Assembly (NCBI GenBank): GCA_946481025.1
Contig: CAMLNA010000137.1
Location: 1-10,967, forward strand
Origin: an uncultured Rivibacter sp.
GTDB lineage: Bacteria; Pseudomonadota; Gammaproteobacteria; Burkholderiales; Burkholderiaceae
Reading direction: 5' to 3'
DNA: 10,967 bases
Part shown: positions 10,361 to 10,967 of the stretch, piece after piece
Position numbering within the stretch: position 1 is the first letter of the stretch
How the letters are laid out: the number at the start of each line of letters is the position of its first letter
Notes under the pieces: generated by a model
What the model saw: only the letters and a program-made list of their open reading frames with translations
The model's database searches: none
What the model was told of the DNA's origin: nothing
Made by a program: the position numbers and the translations under genes

Positions 10361-10967
10361 TCAGCGAATCTGTTGGGCGATCGACCAGCCGAGTTCGGCC
10401 AGCGGCTTGGCGCCGGCGGCTGCCTGCTTCGCTTCGGCGCTCGATGCGGTGCCGTCGACCACGCGCTTCGCGATGCCTTGCAGGATGCCGGCGATACGGA
10501 ACAGGTTGTAGGCGAGGTAGAAGTTCCAGTCAGTCACCAGCGCGTCACCGCTGCCGCGGCCGGTGCGTTCGCAGTAGCGCTGGATGTATTCGCTCTCGCT
10601 CGGGATGCCGAGCGACCGGATGTCCAGGCCGCCGATGCCGCGGAAGGCGCCATGGGGGATGTGCCACGACATGCAGTGGTAGCTGAAGTCGGCCAGCGGG
10701 TGGCCCAGCGTGGAGAGTTCCCAGTCGAGCACCGCCAGCACGCGCGGCTCGGTGGGATGGAAGATGAGGTTGTCGAGCCGGTAGTCGCCATGGACGATGG
10801 ACACCTGGCTTTCGTCGCGCGCGCTGGCCGGAATGTGCGCGGGCAGCCACTCGATGAGCCGGTCCATCGCCGGGTTGGGCTCGGTGATCGAGGCCTGGTA
10901 TTGCTTGGTCCAGCGGCCGATCTGGCGCTCGAAGTAGTTGCCGGGCTTGCCGTAGTCGGCCAGGCCG
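10361..10967 (-). CDS. APH-fold phosphotransferase, probable (hydroxy)acyl-CoA kinase (5' partial)
   Basis: The C-terminal 201 residues of a kinase with the aminoglycoside/choline phosphotransferase fold. The reading frame is open to the window edge, so the N-terminal ATP-binding lobe is missing. The visible part starts [19 protein letters not shown], typical of this acyl-CoA-associated subfamily. It contains the catalytic loop HGDYRLDN (H, D and N at visible residues 59, 61 and 66; the His codon is at 10790-10792), then [15 protein letters not shown] with the metal-binding Asp at 81. These match the Brenner-type and DFG-like motifs of active APH kinases. It precedes an ACAD10/11-like dehydrogenase by 17 bp, and animal ACAD11 fuses the same two domains in this order. 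I infer ATP-dependent phosphorylation of a hydroxyacyl-CoA rather than antibiotic resistance. The internal ATG at 10867 is not the start. Confidence 0.9.
   Translation of the reverse strand, partial: GLADYGKPGNYFERQIGRWTKQYQASITEPNPAMDRLIEWLPAHIPASARDESQVSIVHGDYRLDNLIFHPTEPRVLAVLDWELSTLGHPLADFSYHCMSWHIPHGAFRGIGGLDIRSLGIPSESEYIQRYCERTGRGSGDALVTDWNFYLAYNLFRIAGILQGIAKRVVDGTASSAEAKQAAAGAKPLAELGWSIAQQIR

Noticed and set aside
10361..10967. Aminoglycoside resistance gene
   Set aside because: The fold is shared, but the [14 protein letters not shown] segment and the adjacent acyl-CoA dehydrogenase point to the acyl-CoA-associated subfamily.

Overview
The window is GC-rich bacterial chromosome. Its gene content, codon use and protein flavour point to a betaproteobacterium of the order Burkholderiales, probably Comamonadaceae (Variovorax/Acidovorax-like). 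That placement is inferred from protein resemblance only. There are seven protein genes, no RNA genes, no insertion sequence and no CRISPR array. Two genes run off the ends of the window.

Region 1 (1-5789, + strand) is a signalling block of two overlapping hybrid histidine kinases. The first enters the window already open. It has a poly-HAMP ladder with an exact 92-residue period (the type known from fungal Nik1/Os-1 kinases), a GAF domain, a coiled coil, a kinase core, and three receiver-type domains of which the middle one is degenerate. The second starts inside the last codons of the first and is ordered receiver, coiled coil, GAF, kinase core, receiver. Neither carries a DNA-binding, Hpt or cyclic-di-GMP output domain, so the output partner must lie elsewhere.

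Region 2 (5811-8295, - strand) holds a YfcG-like nu-class glutathione transferase followed by a YbaL-type CPA2 cation/proton antiporter. A 175-bp leader with overlapping inverted repeats separates them. Both fit a redox/electrophile and pH/K+ homeostasis theme. The antiporter converges on the kinase block with only 21 bp between the stop codons.

Region 3 (8361-9113, + strand) is a 250-residue cytoplasmic protein of unknown function, transcribed divergently from the glutathione transferase.

Region 4 (9126-10967, - strand) is a two-gene operon: an aminoglycoside-phosphotransferase-fold kinase (5' end outside the window), then an acyl-CoA dehydrogenase of the ACAD10/ACAD11 type. Animal ACAD11 carries the same two domains fused in the same order. 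By analogy with ACAD10/11 and the Pseudomonas putida levulinate (lva) pathway, the pair may phosphorylate a 4-hydroxyacyl-CoA and remove the phosphate so the product can enter beta-oxidation.

Both tail-to-tail junctions have a strong perfect inverted repeat (10 bp and 9 bp stems) buried inside the 3' end of one of the two convergent genes. No classical terminator sits between the genes.
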